Origin: Oceanobacillus halotolerans
Lineage (GTDB): Bacteria > Bacillota > Bacilli > Bacillales > Amphibacillaceae
Assembly: GCF_010993955.1 (NCBI RefSeq)
Contig: NZ_WIXL01000005.1
Span: 163,098-227,097 of the forward strand
DNA length: 64,000 bases
Reading direction: 5' to 3'
Shown: one piece after another, positions 34,790 through 43,277 of the stretch
How positions within the stretch are numbered: position 1 is the stretch's first letter
Layout of the letters: every line of letters begins with the position of its first letter
Made by a program: the position numbers and the translations under genes
The notes under the pieces: model-generated
Told to the model about the DNA's origin: nothing
The model's input: only the letters and a program-made list of their open reading frames with translations
Databases searched by the model: none

Positions 34790-35010
34790 TTTTCTAAAAG
34801 ATTTTTGCTTTTTTATAAATATAAATCTTAATGCATAGTTGATAGATTATGCGCAGTAAATTAACGCCGTTGATTTCCACTTCGGACAATCGCTTTCACC
34901 AGGGACATAAGTGCCCATGGTGAAAGCGAAGTGTATTTCCGTAGCGGAAATTATAGCTGAAACTACTTTAAGACGCATAATATAGAAGATACGACGTTAA
35001 AAAGCAACAA
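34790..35010. repeat. Family D repeat, copy 4
   Basis: Starts with GGCTGTTTTCTAAAAGATT (reverse of the end of copy 2) and GATTATGCGCAGTAA, then ACTTCGGACAATCGCTTTC, CCCATGGTGAAAGCGAAGTG and ATTTCCGTAGCGG, closing with GACGCATAATATAGA. It covers most of the 480-bp gap between the catalase and topB; no gene is seen. Confidence 0.6.
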
Positions 35011-35123
35011 AGAATGCGAAAAGAACCTAGAACTTTTCGACATCCACTTATTGAACAACATAGGATTAACCTACTTAATGATTATAACTTTTTATCAGAA
35101 TCTTTAACTCAGGAAATAAACAT

Positions 35124-37274
35124 CTACTTCTCAAATTCCATTTTCCAACTATAATAATCGTTGTCTTTATTTTTCTCATAGCGTAAATAGGCATTGAATT
35201 TTTTGCCTTTTTTACTCGTTAGTCCTTTTACATATGCTTTTTGATGTTGTAGTAGTTCTTTCACCATCGTTTTCGTCACTCTTTTTTTCATCGTACGTAA
35301 ATACTTATCATTTTTCCAAATCACAAACTTGCAACCGTTTTTCCAATTGCTACATCCAAACCCTTTACTACCTTCAATTACGTTCTTCCCACACTGAGGA
35401 CAGGTTCCGATTACTTGTTTTGTATATTGCTTCTTACGGGAAACTTCATGGATCGTCACCTCTTTATCATGTTTCACTGTTTCGACAGATTTAGTTGTAA
35501 AGCTAAAAATAAACTGTAAAAACTCCTTCTTACTTAAATTTCCGTGTTGTATATCCGATAAGGCCTTCTCCAAGCGTCCAGTAAATTGTAAATTAAAAAG
35601 ATCCTTGACTGGAAATGTATCAACAAGCTTCTTCCCTAACTCCGTACATACAAGATTTTTTTGTTTTGTTGTAATATACCCAACATCTTTGAGCTTCTTG
35701 ATTGTCTCTGCTCTTGTAGCTGGGGTCCCAATACTGAACCCTGCTAACACATGCTCCATCGTCTCTTCTGAATCTGCTTCTTTCACATTTTTTCCGCATG
35801 TTTCCATAACTCGTAATAATGTTTTTTCCGTATGATGTTTCGGAGGTTTCGTCACATGGGATGTTACCGTTGAATCGATTACCTCAACAAGATCCCCCTT
35901 CTCGATTACTGGTAGGAGGGTTTCTTTTGTTTGAATCTTTTCTACCTTTTTCCACCCTTCTATCAATTGGACTCTTCCCTTAGATGCAAAAATGCCTTTC
36001 ACTCCATCAACTTTTGTTATGATCTTTGTTTCTTCATATACTGCTAATGGCATGAATTGCATAATAAAACGATTTTTAATAGCGGTATAAACGATTTCTT
36101 CATCACTTGTTAAACGTCTTGGTTTTAGATAGGTAGGAATAATCGCACTATGACTTTCTACCTTCGAGTTATTAAATATCCGTTTTGATTTTCGAAACTG
36201 AATGTCATCACAATAGGGAACGTCTTCTGCTAATGTTTTTAACACCTTTTTCGTTTTCCCTACTAAACTCTCTTCTAAGGCAGTACTTGCTGTTCGTGGG
36301 TATGTAATGTATTTTTTCTCATATAAGGATTGTGCGACCTTTAACACTTTAGCGGATGTCCATCCTTTATATTTATTAGTAATGTATCCTTGTAAGTTTG
36401 AAAGATTAAATAAGAATGGAGGATATTCTTTCTTTTTTACAACCTGTTTCTCCATAATAGTGGCTGTTTTTTGTTGGACGGCAGCCTGAATCGGTTCTAA
36501 TGTTTGTTTTTGTTTAAACTTTTCCTTAGAGTCTTCTACATAGGTTCCTTCATATGTTTGTTTGTCCTTCGTTTCAAACGTTGCTGTTAACTTGAAATAA
36601 TCCTCTGGAACAAAATCTGCGATTTCCTGGTCACGGTCGTAAATGATTTTCAACGTAGGCAGTAATACCCGACCAATATTTAACACTTTTCCTTTTCCTT
36701 TTTGGTACTTTAAGGTGGCAACAGATGTTAAATTAATACCAATTACCCAATCAGCCCATTGTCTACTAATACCTGCGTTTCGTAGTGGAGTCATCTCCTC
36801 ATTAGGTCGTAACGAATTAAGTCCATGCAACACTTCTTGTGGTGTCCATTCATTTAAAAGTAATCGGGCCACTTGCTTTTTCGGCTTTGCTCGGTAAATA
36901 ATGCTATCTCCTATCAATTGCCCTTCCCTATCATAATCACATGCAGAAATAATTAGATCGACATCATTTCTTTTCATTAACCCATGTATAATACGTAATT
37001 GCTTTTTAGCACCTGGATCTGACACATCTCTTTTTCGTGGATTGCTTTTTACTTTATATTTAAAGTCAGTAGGAATAAATGGGAACTTTTCCATTTTCCA
37101 CCTTGCCATATTACTATCATAGTCTTTCGCATCATACAGCTCTACCAAATGGCCAAACGCCCATGTAATCACATAGTTGTCCCCTTCATAATAGCCATCT
37201 TTTTTTGTTTTAATGTTTAATGCATCTGCTATGTTTTTAGCAACAGAAGGCTTTTCTGCAAGAATTAACTTCAA
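35124..37274 (-). CDS. topB: DNA topoisomerase III
   Basis: 716 residues, near the usual 727. The TOPRIM domain holds EKPSVAKNIADAL (catalytic Glu) and SACDYDREGQLIG (DxDxE). The active tyrosine is in KKYITYPRTAST. A C-terminal zinc ribbon (GTCPQCGKNVIEG with CSNWKNGC) binds DNA. This type IA enzyme decatenates and relaxes single-stranded-containing DNA, working with RecQ-type helicases. Single gene on the minus strand; no terminator is visible after it. Confidence 0.93.
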   Translation of the reverse strand: MKLILAEKPSVAKNIADALNIKTKKDGYYEGDNYVITWAFGHLVELYDAKDYDSNMARWKMEKFPFIPTDFKYKVKSNPRKRDVSDPGAKKQLRIIHGLMKRNDVDLIISACDYDREGQLIGDSIIYRAKPKKQVARLLLNEWTPQEVLHGLNSLRPNEEMTPLRNAGISRQWADWVIGINLTSVATLKYQKGKGKVLNIGRVLLPTLKIIYDRDQEIADFVPEDYFKLTATFETKDKQTYEGTYVEDSKEKFKQKQTLEPIQAAVQQKTATIMEKQVVKKKEYPPFLFNLSNLQGYITNKYKGWTSAKVLKVAQSLYEKKYITYPRTASTALEESLVGKTKKVLKTLAEDVPYCDDIQFRKSKRIFNNSKVESHSAIIPTYLKPRRLTSDEEIVYTAIKNRFIMQFMPLAVYEETKIITKVDGVKGIFASKGRVQLIEGWKKVEKIQTKETLLPVIEKGDLVEVIDSTVTSHVTKPPKHHTEKTLLRVMETCGKNVKEADSEETMEHVLAGFSIGTPATRAETIKKLKDVGYITTKQKNLVCTELGKKLVDTFPVKDLFNLQFTGRLEKALSDIQHGNLSKKEFLQFIFSFTTKSVETVKHDKEVTIHEVSRKKQYTKQVIGTCPQCGKNVIEGSKGFGCSNWKNGCKFVIWKNDKYLRTMKKRVTKTMVKELLQHQKAYVKGLTSKKGKKFNAYLRYEKNKDNDYYSWKMEFEK

Positions 37275-37351
37275 TATTTATCACCTATTCTATTGTTTTA
37301 TTTTAGGAAGTAGCAGGAAGGTAGAAATGGGAGGAGAGTATTCAGAAGTTG

Positions 37352-37443
37352 TATAAAGCTTAACTCATTCGTTCGGAATTTCCGACGCACAGGACGATTG
37401 ACGTGGCGTTCTTAGTCAGCCTGCTTAGTTAACACGTAATAGA
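37352..37443 (+). repeat. Family C repeat, copy 5 (deleted form carrying the extra module)
   Basis: Starts ATAAAGCTTAACTCATTCG, then goes directly into the inserted module (CCGACGCACAGGACGATTG, ACGTGGCGTTCTTAGTCAG) and ends TTAGTTAACACGTAATAGA. The linker and most of hairpin 2 are missing, as if deleted between module and end. Confidence 0.65.
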
Positions 37444-37470
37444 GTCATCTAATATTTTACCATAACTAGT

Positions 37471-37506
37471 AAAGACTATCTAAATGTTTTCATTTAGATA
37501 GTCTTT
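37471..37506. terminator. Strong bidirectional terminator hairpin
   Basis: AAAGACTATCTAAATG pairs perfectly with CATTTAGATAGTCTTT (16 bp, TTTT loop). It lies 56 bases beyond the stop of a minus-strand gene remnant, to which it probably once belonged. Confidence 0.8.
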
Positions 37507-37561
37507 CACTCTAGATATTTAAATTGATAAGGTGGTACTGAGCTATGTTTTAGTGCTGGTG

Positions 37562-37726
37562 CTAGTATATAGGATCTATTACATAGTTAAATGTTCCAAG
37601 ACTATCCATGCTCAGTCCAGTACCCAATGTCCTAGGAGCATTTCGCCATCCATTGGTAGGTTGAACAACATATAGGTAAACTTTCTTTTTGGCTAAGTCT
37701 TTGTGGAAGTGCCTAGTACGAAAGGG
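37562..37726 (-). pseudogene. 3' remnant of an unidentified gene
   Basis: A 54-codon open frame without a start, bounded by TAA upstream. It contains HKDLAKKKVYLYVVQPTNG, then GWRNAPRTLGTGLSMDSLG and TFNYVIDPIY before TAG. The composition looks like real protein, and a 16-bp terminator stem follows at the right distance. I do not recognise the family. It sits between topB and the catalase gene in a zone of decayed DNA. Confidence 0.45.
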
Positions 37727-37822
37727 TTAATATTTTGGGGAGAATAATTTATTACAATTTAGCTACCAAAATTAAGAAAATGGGTTAGCACAGGTTGATA
37801 AGGTAATGATATCCCAACAACA

Positions 37823-39880
37823 CTAAGTTCTATTCCAAAAACGTTGTTTGCCAATTGCGGCAACAAAATCCTTTCCGAAATCAGGATTATTTGCAGCAAA
37901 AACGACACCTTCTAAGTTATTTTCACTTGACGTTTGAATATAAGACTGTCCAGTTGTTGCAACACCAATTGGTTTATAATGTTTATATGCTTCATGGATG
38001 AAGTTCATTATGTCAGAATTAAACTTTTTTTGATTTTTAGCACTTCCACCAACTACATAGAGCGAGTCATAAAGGACAGGATATTTTGTTCGAAATGTTT
38101 CGTTTACTTCAATTTTGGTCCCATCGTTTCCTGTAACAGTACCAAGTTTATCACTAATAATATCCATAAAAACTCCATTTTGCTGTAAAATATTCAATAC
38201 ATTTCTAACTTCTTCTCCATTAAATCCATTGCCTATTAATACACCAACTTTTTGTGTATAAGCATAATGAGGTGTATTTAATTGGCTAATGGCGGGGGAA
38301 CTTTTTGTTACTGGAACATGTGAACCTTTTGGACGATCTACGCCAAGTTCGTCGGCCATAATACATGCCATCTCTTTGTCTACGTTTGCCCACATTTCAA
38401 CGTTTTGCTGCCTAACCGATTTACTTTTTGCGTATTGCAGATGGAAGATAAATGTTTCCACAAGGTCTTGCTTTTCTACGGATGATAAGCTATTCCAAAA
38501 GAGTCTAGCCTGTGAAAAGTAATCATAGAACGACTCGCTTGGACGTTCCCTCGTAATGTGTCCTTCTACTTCCCCTGGATAATGGGTATATCCACCTTCT
38601 TCAGGACTGGCTTCGGCTGGTGTATTTCCAGCTAATGAATTGTTATGATAATTTACATAATCAACATCAATCCGGTGTCTCTGATAGCTATCTCGAAGGT
38701 TATAATTCCTTTGTACAATCGGTCTGTTAACTGGGATGTCCTCAATATTTGCGGAATTTTGTCGATATAGTTCTGTATCCCTGTAAGCAATTGCTCTCCC
38801 TTGCAGGACGGGGTCGTTCGTGAAGTCAATTCCTGGAACAACATTGGCTGGATCAAATACCGACTGCTCTTCTTCTGCAAAGAAATTATCTACAAGCCGG
38901 TTTAATGTCAACTTACCGATAGTTTCAACAGGTACTTCTTCTTCTGGCCATAGTTTTGTATCATCTAATACATCAAAATCAAATTTAAATTCATCTTCTT
39001 CAGCAATTAACTGTACACCTAATTCATATTCAGGATAGGCTCCTTTTTCTATTGCCTCAATGATATCCCGTCGATGAAAATCTGGATCTACCCCTCCGAT
39101 AACATTTGCTTCATCAAGTAACAATGAATGAACACCAAGTTTTGGAATCCATTTAAATCTAACAAAAGTCCCTTTTCCTTGATCATTAATGAACCAAAAT
39201 GTATTGATCGGCCAGCCAGCCATCATTCGCCAGCTTCTCGGACGGCCTCGCATAGACATTAGCCACATTACCATATGAGCTGATTCCGGGTTGTTCGCGA
39301 CATAATCCCAAAAACCATCTTGTGCGACAGTTGCTTGTGGGATATGTGTTATCGGATTCGGTTTAGCTGCATGCGTCACATCCATAAATTTCATGGCATC
39401 AGCCAAAATGAAAACAGGAAATTGGAGAGCCAACATATCATAATTTCCTTCTTGTGTGTAAAACTTGGTTGCAAAACCACGTATATCTACTGCTGTATCC
39501 TTCGATCCTTTGTTTCCGATAAAATTAGAGAATCGAACAAATACAGGAGTTTTGCGTCCAGCTTCTCCCAGAAAGTGAGCACTTGTAACATGTTTCATTG
39601 ATTTATAACTTTCAAAGTCCCCATATACACCAAAGCCCCGAGCATGAACCACCTTTTCTGGTATTCGTTCCCGGTTAAAATGTGTCTGTTTTTTATAAAA
39701 ATGAAAGTCTTGTAATAAATGCGGACCACGCTTTCCTGCTCTTAAGCTCCAGCGATCATTTGAAACTTTTACTCCATTCTCATCTGTCATCTTCTTTCCG
39801 GGACCAGTGTTTTTTACGCGATCTCGTTCCAGTTGCTCATCTTTCTTATCAACTGGTTTTTTGTTTCTGTCCTTATCCAT
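37823..39880 (-). CDS. Divergent large-subunit catalase (KatE-like, clade II)
   Basis: 685 residues, as in clade II catalases with a C-terminal flavodoxin/DJ-1-like domain (from about residue 560: KVGVLIGNGFNGEEVRNVL). The distal His79 is in EKVVHARGFGVYG, and Arg362/Tyr366 of the haem-ligand motif RxxxY are in GRAIAYRDTELYR. The usual distal Asn motif GNNxPVFF, seen in ordinary KatE, is replaced by ALQFPVFI (residues 151-158), so the Asn position is Leu152. The region after the haem Tyr also departs from the typical HRLGPN text. Peroxidase or altered catalase activity is possible. Single gene flanked by decayed DNA on both sides. Confidence 0.8.
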   Translation of the reverse strand: MDKDRNKKPVDKKDEQLERDRVKNTGPGKKMTDENGVKVSNDRWSLRAGKRGPHLLQDFHFYKKQTHFNRERIPEKVVHARGFGVYGDFESYKSMKHVTSAHFLGEAGRKTPVFVRFSNFIGNKGSKDTAVDIRGFATKFYTQEGNYDMLALQFPVFILADAMKFMDVTHAAKPNPITHIPQATVAQDGFWDYVANNPESAHMVMWLMSMRGRPRSWRMMAGWPINTFWFINDQGKGTFVRFKWIPKLGVHSLLLDEANVIGGVDPDFHRRDIIEAIEKGAYPEYELGVQLIAEEDEFKFDFDVLDDTKLWPEEEVPVETIGKLTLNRLVDNFFAEEEQSVFDPANVVPGIDFTNDPVLQGRAIAYRDTELYRQNSANIEDIPVNRPIVQRNYNLRDSYQRHRIDVDYVNYHNNSLAGNTPAEASPEEGGYTHYPGEVEGHITRERPSESFYDYFSQARLFWNSLSSVEKQDLVETFIFHLQYAKSKSVRQQNVEMWANVDKEMACIMADELGVDRPKGSHVPVTKSSPAISQLNTPHYAYTQKVGVLIGNGFNGEEVRNVLNILQQNGVFMDIISDKLGTVTGNDGTKIEVNETFRTKYPVLYDSLYVVGGSAKNQKKFNSDIMNFIHEAYKHYKPIGVATTGQSYIQTSSENNLEGVVFAANNPDFGKDFVAAIGKQRFWNRT

Positions 39881-40095
39881 TTAATCACCCATCCTATCTT
39901 AGAATTTTTAACACACCTTTAGATAAATATGTTTTTTTTTCTGAAATTAGAACATTTTTATGACTTAGATGGAACGTATAATTACAGCATATAGAATCAT
40001 AGGACATACTTCTCCTATCTTACTTTTCCTAGTTACCTGATACTTTGAGTTAGCTTTTTGATTAGTTCAAATAGTTTTTCCAAACTGCCAGCGGT

Positions 40096-40332
40096 TTAGA
40101 AAGATAAGTCCAACTCCTTACTCACAATCGTAATCGGCACTTTTCCATTTAGATAAGGAAATGTATTGAGGGACCTCCCAGCCTGATTGATCATGTAAAG
40201 TATATAATGAATATAGGGGATACCAGCCTCGTAGACTGGTAACGCTTGTAAATATAAGCTTTGTCTTATAAAGTTTGCATATCCATCTAGCTTACCGCCT
40301 TTTTGGGTGTATGTAACTACTATATGAAAGGA
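40096..40332 (-). pseudogene. Remnant of an unidentified gene
   Basis: A 78-codon open stretch with no usable start. It reads VVTYTQKGGKLDGYANFIRQ, then SLYLQALPVYEAGIPYIHY and INQAGRSLNTFPYLNGKVP before TAA at 40096. It has strongly protein-like composition. There is an upstream TGA and no ribosome site. I cannot place the family. It lies 215 bases upstream of the divergent catalase gene on the same strand. Confidence 0.45.
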
Positions 40333-40417
40333 TCAATGATTAGTGCAGAGGTTAGGGAAATAAGTATTGGTTATTTCCCTTTTCTAAACAACGATACTTT
40401 TTGAAGATATTTCAAAA

Positions 40418-40570
40418 GATACCAAAAAGCAATATGACAGCTTTTTGCCAATAAAACTAATTAAGCCATCGCGGACAAACCAGAAGATATGACCATTACA
40501 ATGAATATTTGTCGTGGTAACTATAAGTCTACCTATGCTGGCAGTGGAAGCTATGATGCTGTTGTGGAAA
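40418..40570 (+). pseudogene. Fragment of a MetE-like methyltransferase (YxjG/YxjH type)
   Basis: In one frame from 40465 the text is AIADKPEDMTITMNICRGNY followed by KSTYAGSGSYDAVVE, which matches the MetE C-terminal-domain family segment around the zinc-site region (TMHICRGN in intact relatives). Upstream the match continues in another frame (DSFLPIKLIN), implying a frameshift near 40464. Downstream the match stops just before the family B repeat at 40582, so the repeat or a deletion removed the rest. Confidence 0.6.
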
Positions 40571-40581
40571 TAGAATTCTTT

Positions 40582-40708
40582 TTTAGAAAAATTCGCATTC
40601 GCTCGTCTTTTAGCGAAGGTGTTAGTTTTTCTTATACTTGGGACGTAAAAATTTTAGCTACGTCGAGTCCACTTCTTGGCTAAAATTTTATACTTTCCTA
40701 ACGTGCAA
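40582..40708 (+). repeat. Family B repeat, copy 3
   Basis: Both inverted modules are present (TAGAAAAATTCGCATTCGC, AAAATTTTAGCTACGTCGAG). The end CCTAACGTGCAAAAAA touches the terminator at 40711. Its left end abuts the MetE-like fragment. Confidence 0.8.
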
Positions 40709-40710
40709 AA

Positions 40711-40756
40711 AAACTGGGTCTGTGTGATGGAAATAGCCACACAGACCCAGTTTTTT
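40711..40756. terminator. Strong bidirectional terminator of the ATP-grasp operon
   Basis: AAACTGGGTCTGTGTG at 40711-40726 pairs perfectly with CACACAGACCCAGTTT at 40738-40753, with A and T runs on both sides. It lies nine bases beyond the ATP-grasp gene stop. Confidence 0.92.
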
Positions 40757-40764
40757 ATTTTTCT

Positions 40765-41724
40765 CTAGTTGGAAGAAACGATTCCCTCCACTTTTTCTAG
40801 TTCTTTTCCTAAGAACTTAGCTACTTCTAACATACCGTATTTTGTATCGCTTGCCGCTTCTGCTTCACTATTGTAATTCGTATTGGTGTTAATATCATAC
40901 GTGTAAAGTGTCCCATTTGCATCTTCAATAAATTCAATTCCTGCTATTTTAATATCATTTGCTGCTAACACATTTTCATATTTTTGAAGGATTGGATGGT
41001 CAAAACCTTCTCTTATTTGGAATTTTGCAGGTTCCTCTGATTCTTCTCCAACCGGACAGAATAAATCATCGATTGTGCATGCATCTGCTGGACATAATTC
41101 GAATCCTTCAGATGTATCTACACGAACTGCATAGACAAACTTTCCACCTACAAACTCACAACGCGTAATGTAAGATGCTGGAGATTCGATATATTCTTGA
41201 ATCAAGGTAATCCCATCCACTGGTTCTTCAAAAGCGTCACTTTCCACATATTTTTGTAATGCTTCCACCGATTGAAACAATTGTACTCCTAAGCCTTTAC
41301 CAGCACGGTTATGTTTGGTGATAAATTGTTTCCCTTCAAATGATGCCGCCGCTTTTAATAATTCTTCTTTCCCAACTGCTGCAATCGTTTTTGGAGTTTT
41401 TACACCAAACTTCTCGAGTTCGATATATTGCTTTACTTTGCTCAATTCTAGTTCTAATGCTCGTGATCCATTAATAACAACTCGACCATGCTGCTCTAAC
41501 CAAGCTAAAACTGCACTCGTTAACTCTGGAGCAAAACGATTTCCTCTTGTGTGTGAAGAAGCACTCATACGATTATAGAAGATCCCTTCAGGGGGTACAG
41601 ACGTTAAGTCAACCGTCCCCCTTGTTAACAACCAATCTTCATATGGAAGTTCTAATTCTTCTAATCTATTAAATAAATGTTCTGTCCATTCTTCATTTTC
41701 ATGGATTACATAAATTTTTCCCAT
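40765..41724 (-). CDS. ATP-grasp ligase (RimK/alpha-L-glutamate-ligase-like)
   Basis: 319 residues from an ATG with AAGGGG 8 bases upstream; a GTG two codons earlier is too close to that site. The ATP-grasp core shows KQFITKHNRAGKGLGVQLF (ATP lysine and glycine loop), ITLIQEYIESPASYITRCEF (adenine hinge) and YTYDINTNTNYN (Mg-binding Asp-x-Asn). RimK-like enzymes join amino acids or peptides through acyl phosphates. It is cotranscribed with the upstream flavin monooxygenase gene (13-base gap) under a SAM riboswitch, which points to sulfur-compound or methionine-related metabolism. Substrate unknown. Confidence 0.8.
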   Translation of the reverse strand: MGKIYVIHENEEWTEHLFNRLEELELPYEDWLLTRGTVDLTSVPPEGIFYNRMSASSHTRGNRFAPELTSAVLAWLEQHGRVVINGSRALELELSKVKQYIELEKFGVKTPKTIAAVGKEELLKAAASFEGKQFITKHNRAGKGLGVQLFQSVEALQKYVESDAFEEPVDGITLIQEYIESPASYITRCEFVGGKFVYAVRVDTSEGFELCPADACTIDDLFCPVGEESEEPAKFQIREGFDHPILQKYENVLAANDIKIAGIEFIEDANGTLYTYDINTNTNYNSEAEAASDTKYGMLEVAKFLGKELEKVEGIVSSN

Positions 41725-41737
41725 AGACACATCCCCT

Positions 41738-42793
41738 TTACTTAATGTTAGTTGTCGCTTTCCGTAACTCTTCTACCTTAGGCATCACTTGTTTGGAGAA
41801 ACGTTCTAACTCCTCAAGTTGTGGTGAGCACTGCAACAGCAATAGATCTACACCCACTTCTTCGTATGCTAAAATTTGTTTTGCAATTTGTTCTGGTGTT
41901 CCAACAAGGTTTGGACGCAAGCCTCTATTAGAAACAGAATAATCTTGTAATTGGATTTGCTGCTCCAATTCAGACTTGGAAGTGAAATCCTTAAATCCAG
42001 CATAGCCACTTGCATCTTTTACAGTGGTAATTCGTTTTAATTCTTCTTGAGCCTCTTCTTCAGTATCTCGACAAATCACATAGGCAGCCATGCCAAATGA
42101 TTGCAATGCCTCTCGACCTGTTTCTTGTCGTCGTACTTTCATATCAGCAATTTTCTGCTTTGCTTCTTCTACTGTATGCCCGTGCATCACATATGCGTCA
42201 CATAAAGAAGAAATTACTTGTTTTCCTTTATTGCTTTCTCCGCCAGCATACAGGGTAGGATTTGGTTTTTGTACTGGCTTTGGCGAAAGCTTCGTTTCTT
42301 CTAAATTGTAAAATTTCCCATGGTAGGAGAATGTTTCTTCTGACCATAAGCCTTTTAAAATCTCTAAAAATTCAGTCGTCCGATCATATCGTTCATCGTG
42401 GGCTGTAAAGTCACCACCATATTGTTTGGCCTCTCCTTCCCACCAACCAGAAACCACATTTAACGTGAAACGTCCATTACTAATATGGTCAATATTTGCC
42501 GCCATTTTAGCTGTTACAGCTGGATTATGAAATACAGGACGAACTGCTGTCATAATCTCAATTTTTTCTGTAACAGCAGCTAATCCCGCCGCAGTAGACC
42601 AAGCTTCTAGCGCGTCTGCTTCAGGTCCTTTAACATCATTCAAATACAACTCTGCAATTAAGGTTGTATCATATCCCCATTTTTCTGCAGATTGGATTAC
42701 CTCTTTAGCGTAATCAAAGGTAGGTGGCATATTCTCATTTTCTACATTCCGAAGCCATCCTCCAAAAATTGGTAACCAAAATCCATACTTCAT
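41738..42793 (-). CDS. LLM-class flavin-dependent monooxygenase (SsuD/SfnG-like)
   Basis: 351 residues. The luciferase-like TIM-barrel segments are YGFWLPIFGGWLRNVE, EKIEIMTAVRPVFHNPAVTA, HISNGRFTLNVVSGWW and TLYAGGESNKGKQ, and the ending LVGTPEQIAKQIL, GVDLLLLQCSPQLEELERF recalls dimethylsulfone and alkanesulfonate monooxygenases. It should use reduced FMN from a separate reductase. The S-box riboswitch in front is direct evidence for control by SAM, fitting release of sulfite or reduced sulfur from an organosulfur compound. No ssu transporter or flavin reductase gene is adjacent. Confidence 0.85.
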   Translation of the reverse strand: MKYGFWLPIFGGWLRNVENENMPPTFDYAKEVIQSAEKWGYDTTLIAELYLNDVKGPEADALEAWSTAAGLAAVTEKIEIMTAVRPVFHNPAVTAKMAANIDHISNGRFTLNVVSGWWEGEAKQYGGDFTAHDERYDRTTEFLEILKGLWSEETFSYHGKFYNLEETKLSPKPVQKPNPTLYAGGESNKGKQVISSLCDAYVMHGHTVEEAKQKIADMKVRRQETGREALQSFGMAAYVICRDTEEEAQEELKRITTVKDASGYAGFKDFTSKSELEQQIQLQDYSVSNRGLRPNLVGTPEQIAKQILAYEEVGVDLLLLQCSPQLEELERFSKQVMPKVEELRKATTNIK

Positions 42794-42825
42794 TTACTCC
42801 ACTCCCCTTATTTTTTCTGTAAAAC

Positions 42826-42859
42826 GAAAAACTCTTTCCCTCGATAAGAAGAAAAGAGT
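42826..42859 (-). terminator. SAM-riboswitch terminator
   Basis: On the minus strand ACTCTTT (42859-42853) pairs with AAAGAGT (42837-42831) followed by TTTTCG. Its loop contains TTCTTATC, complementary to the GATAAGAA 3' strand of the aptamer's P1 helix, giving the expected antiterminator alternative. Confidence 0.75.
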
Positions 42860-42882
42860 GATCTAGTAAACAGATTATCCTC

Positions 42883-42998
42883 TTCTTATCTCTCAAGCAT
42901 TTTGCTTGCTGGAATTGGCACAGTATTCTTTAAACGACGCAAAGAACCTGTTGCCGAGGCTTCCATGGGCCATATCCCTCCACCTCTCTCGATAAGAA
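42883..42998 (-). promoter_or_regulatory. SAM riboswitch (S-box, SAM-I)
   Basis: On the minus strand: P1 TTCTTATC with GATAAGAA, AGAGAGGTGGAGGGA, TGGCCC, GAAGCCTCGGCAACAGG, TGTGCCAATTCCAGCAAG and TGCTTGAGAGATAAG. These are the diagnostic S-box blocks. SAM binding would stabilise P1 and allow the downstream terminator to form, switching off the monooxygenase/ATP-grasp operon. Confidence 0.95.
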
Positions 42999-43084
42999 CT
43001 TAATGTTATTATTTAATTGCTTAATATGATAATAAAGTAAGGTGTTCGAAATGTCAATAAATTAATCCATAGTATACAGATATG

Positions 43085-43275
43085 ATTAAAGTTGATATAA
43101 AAAATTGTTGCTTTTTCAAACATTAATCATACTGCATAGATGATGTATTATACGCAATAGTTTAACTTATGAATACCGCTACGGAAATACTTATACGCAG
43201 TAAGAAACCACAAGGAATTAAGGAGACAAAGCGTACAAAGCTAACCATCACAGCTGTCGCTAAAAGCTGCTTTCA
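43085..43275. repeat. Family D repeat, copy 5 (decayed)
   Basis: AAATTGTTGCTTTTTCAAAC, TAGATGATGTATTATACGC and GAATACCGCTACGGAAATAC mark a shortened D copy. The second half has lost most of the family text. Bases 42999-43084 are the promoter region of the S-box operon, with no further feature. Confidence 0.5.
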
Positions 43276-43277
43276 TT

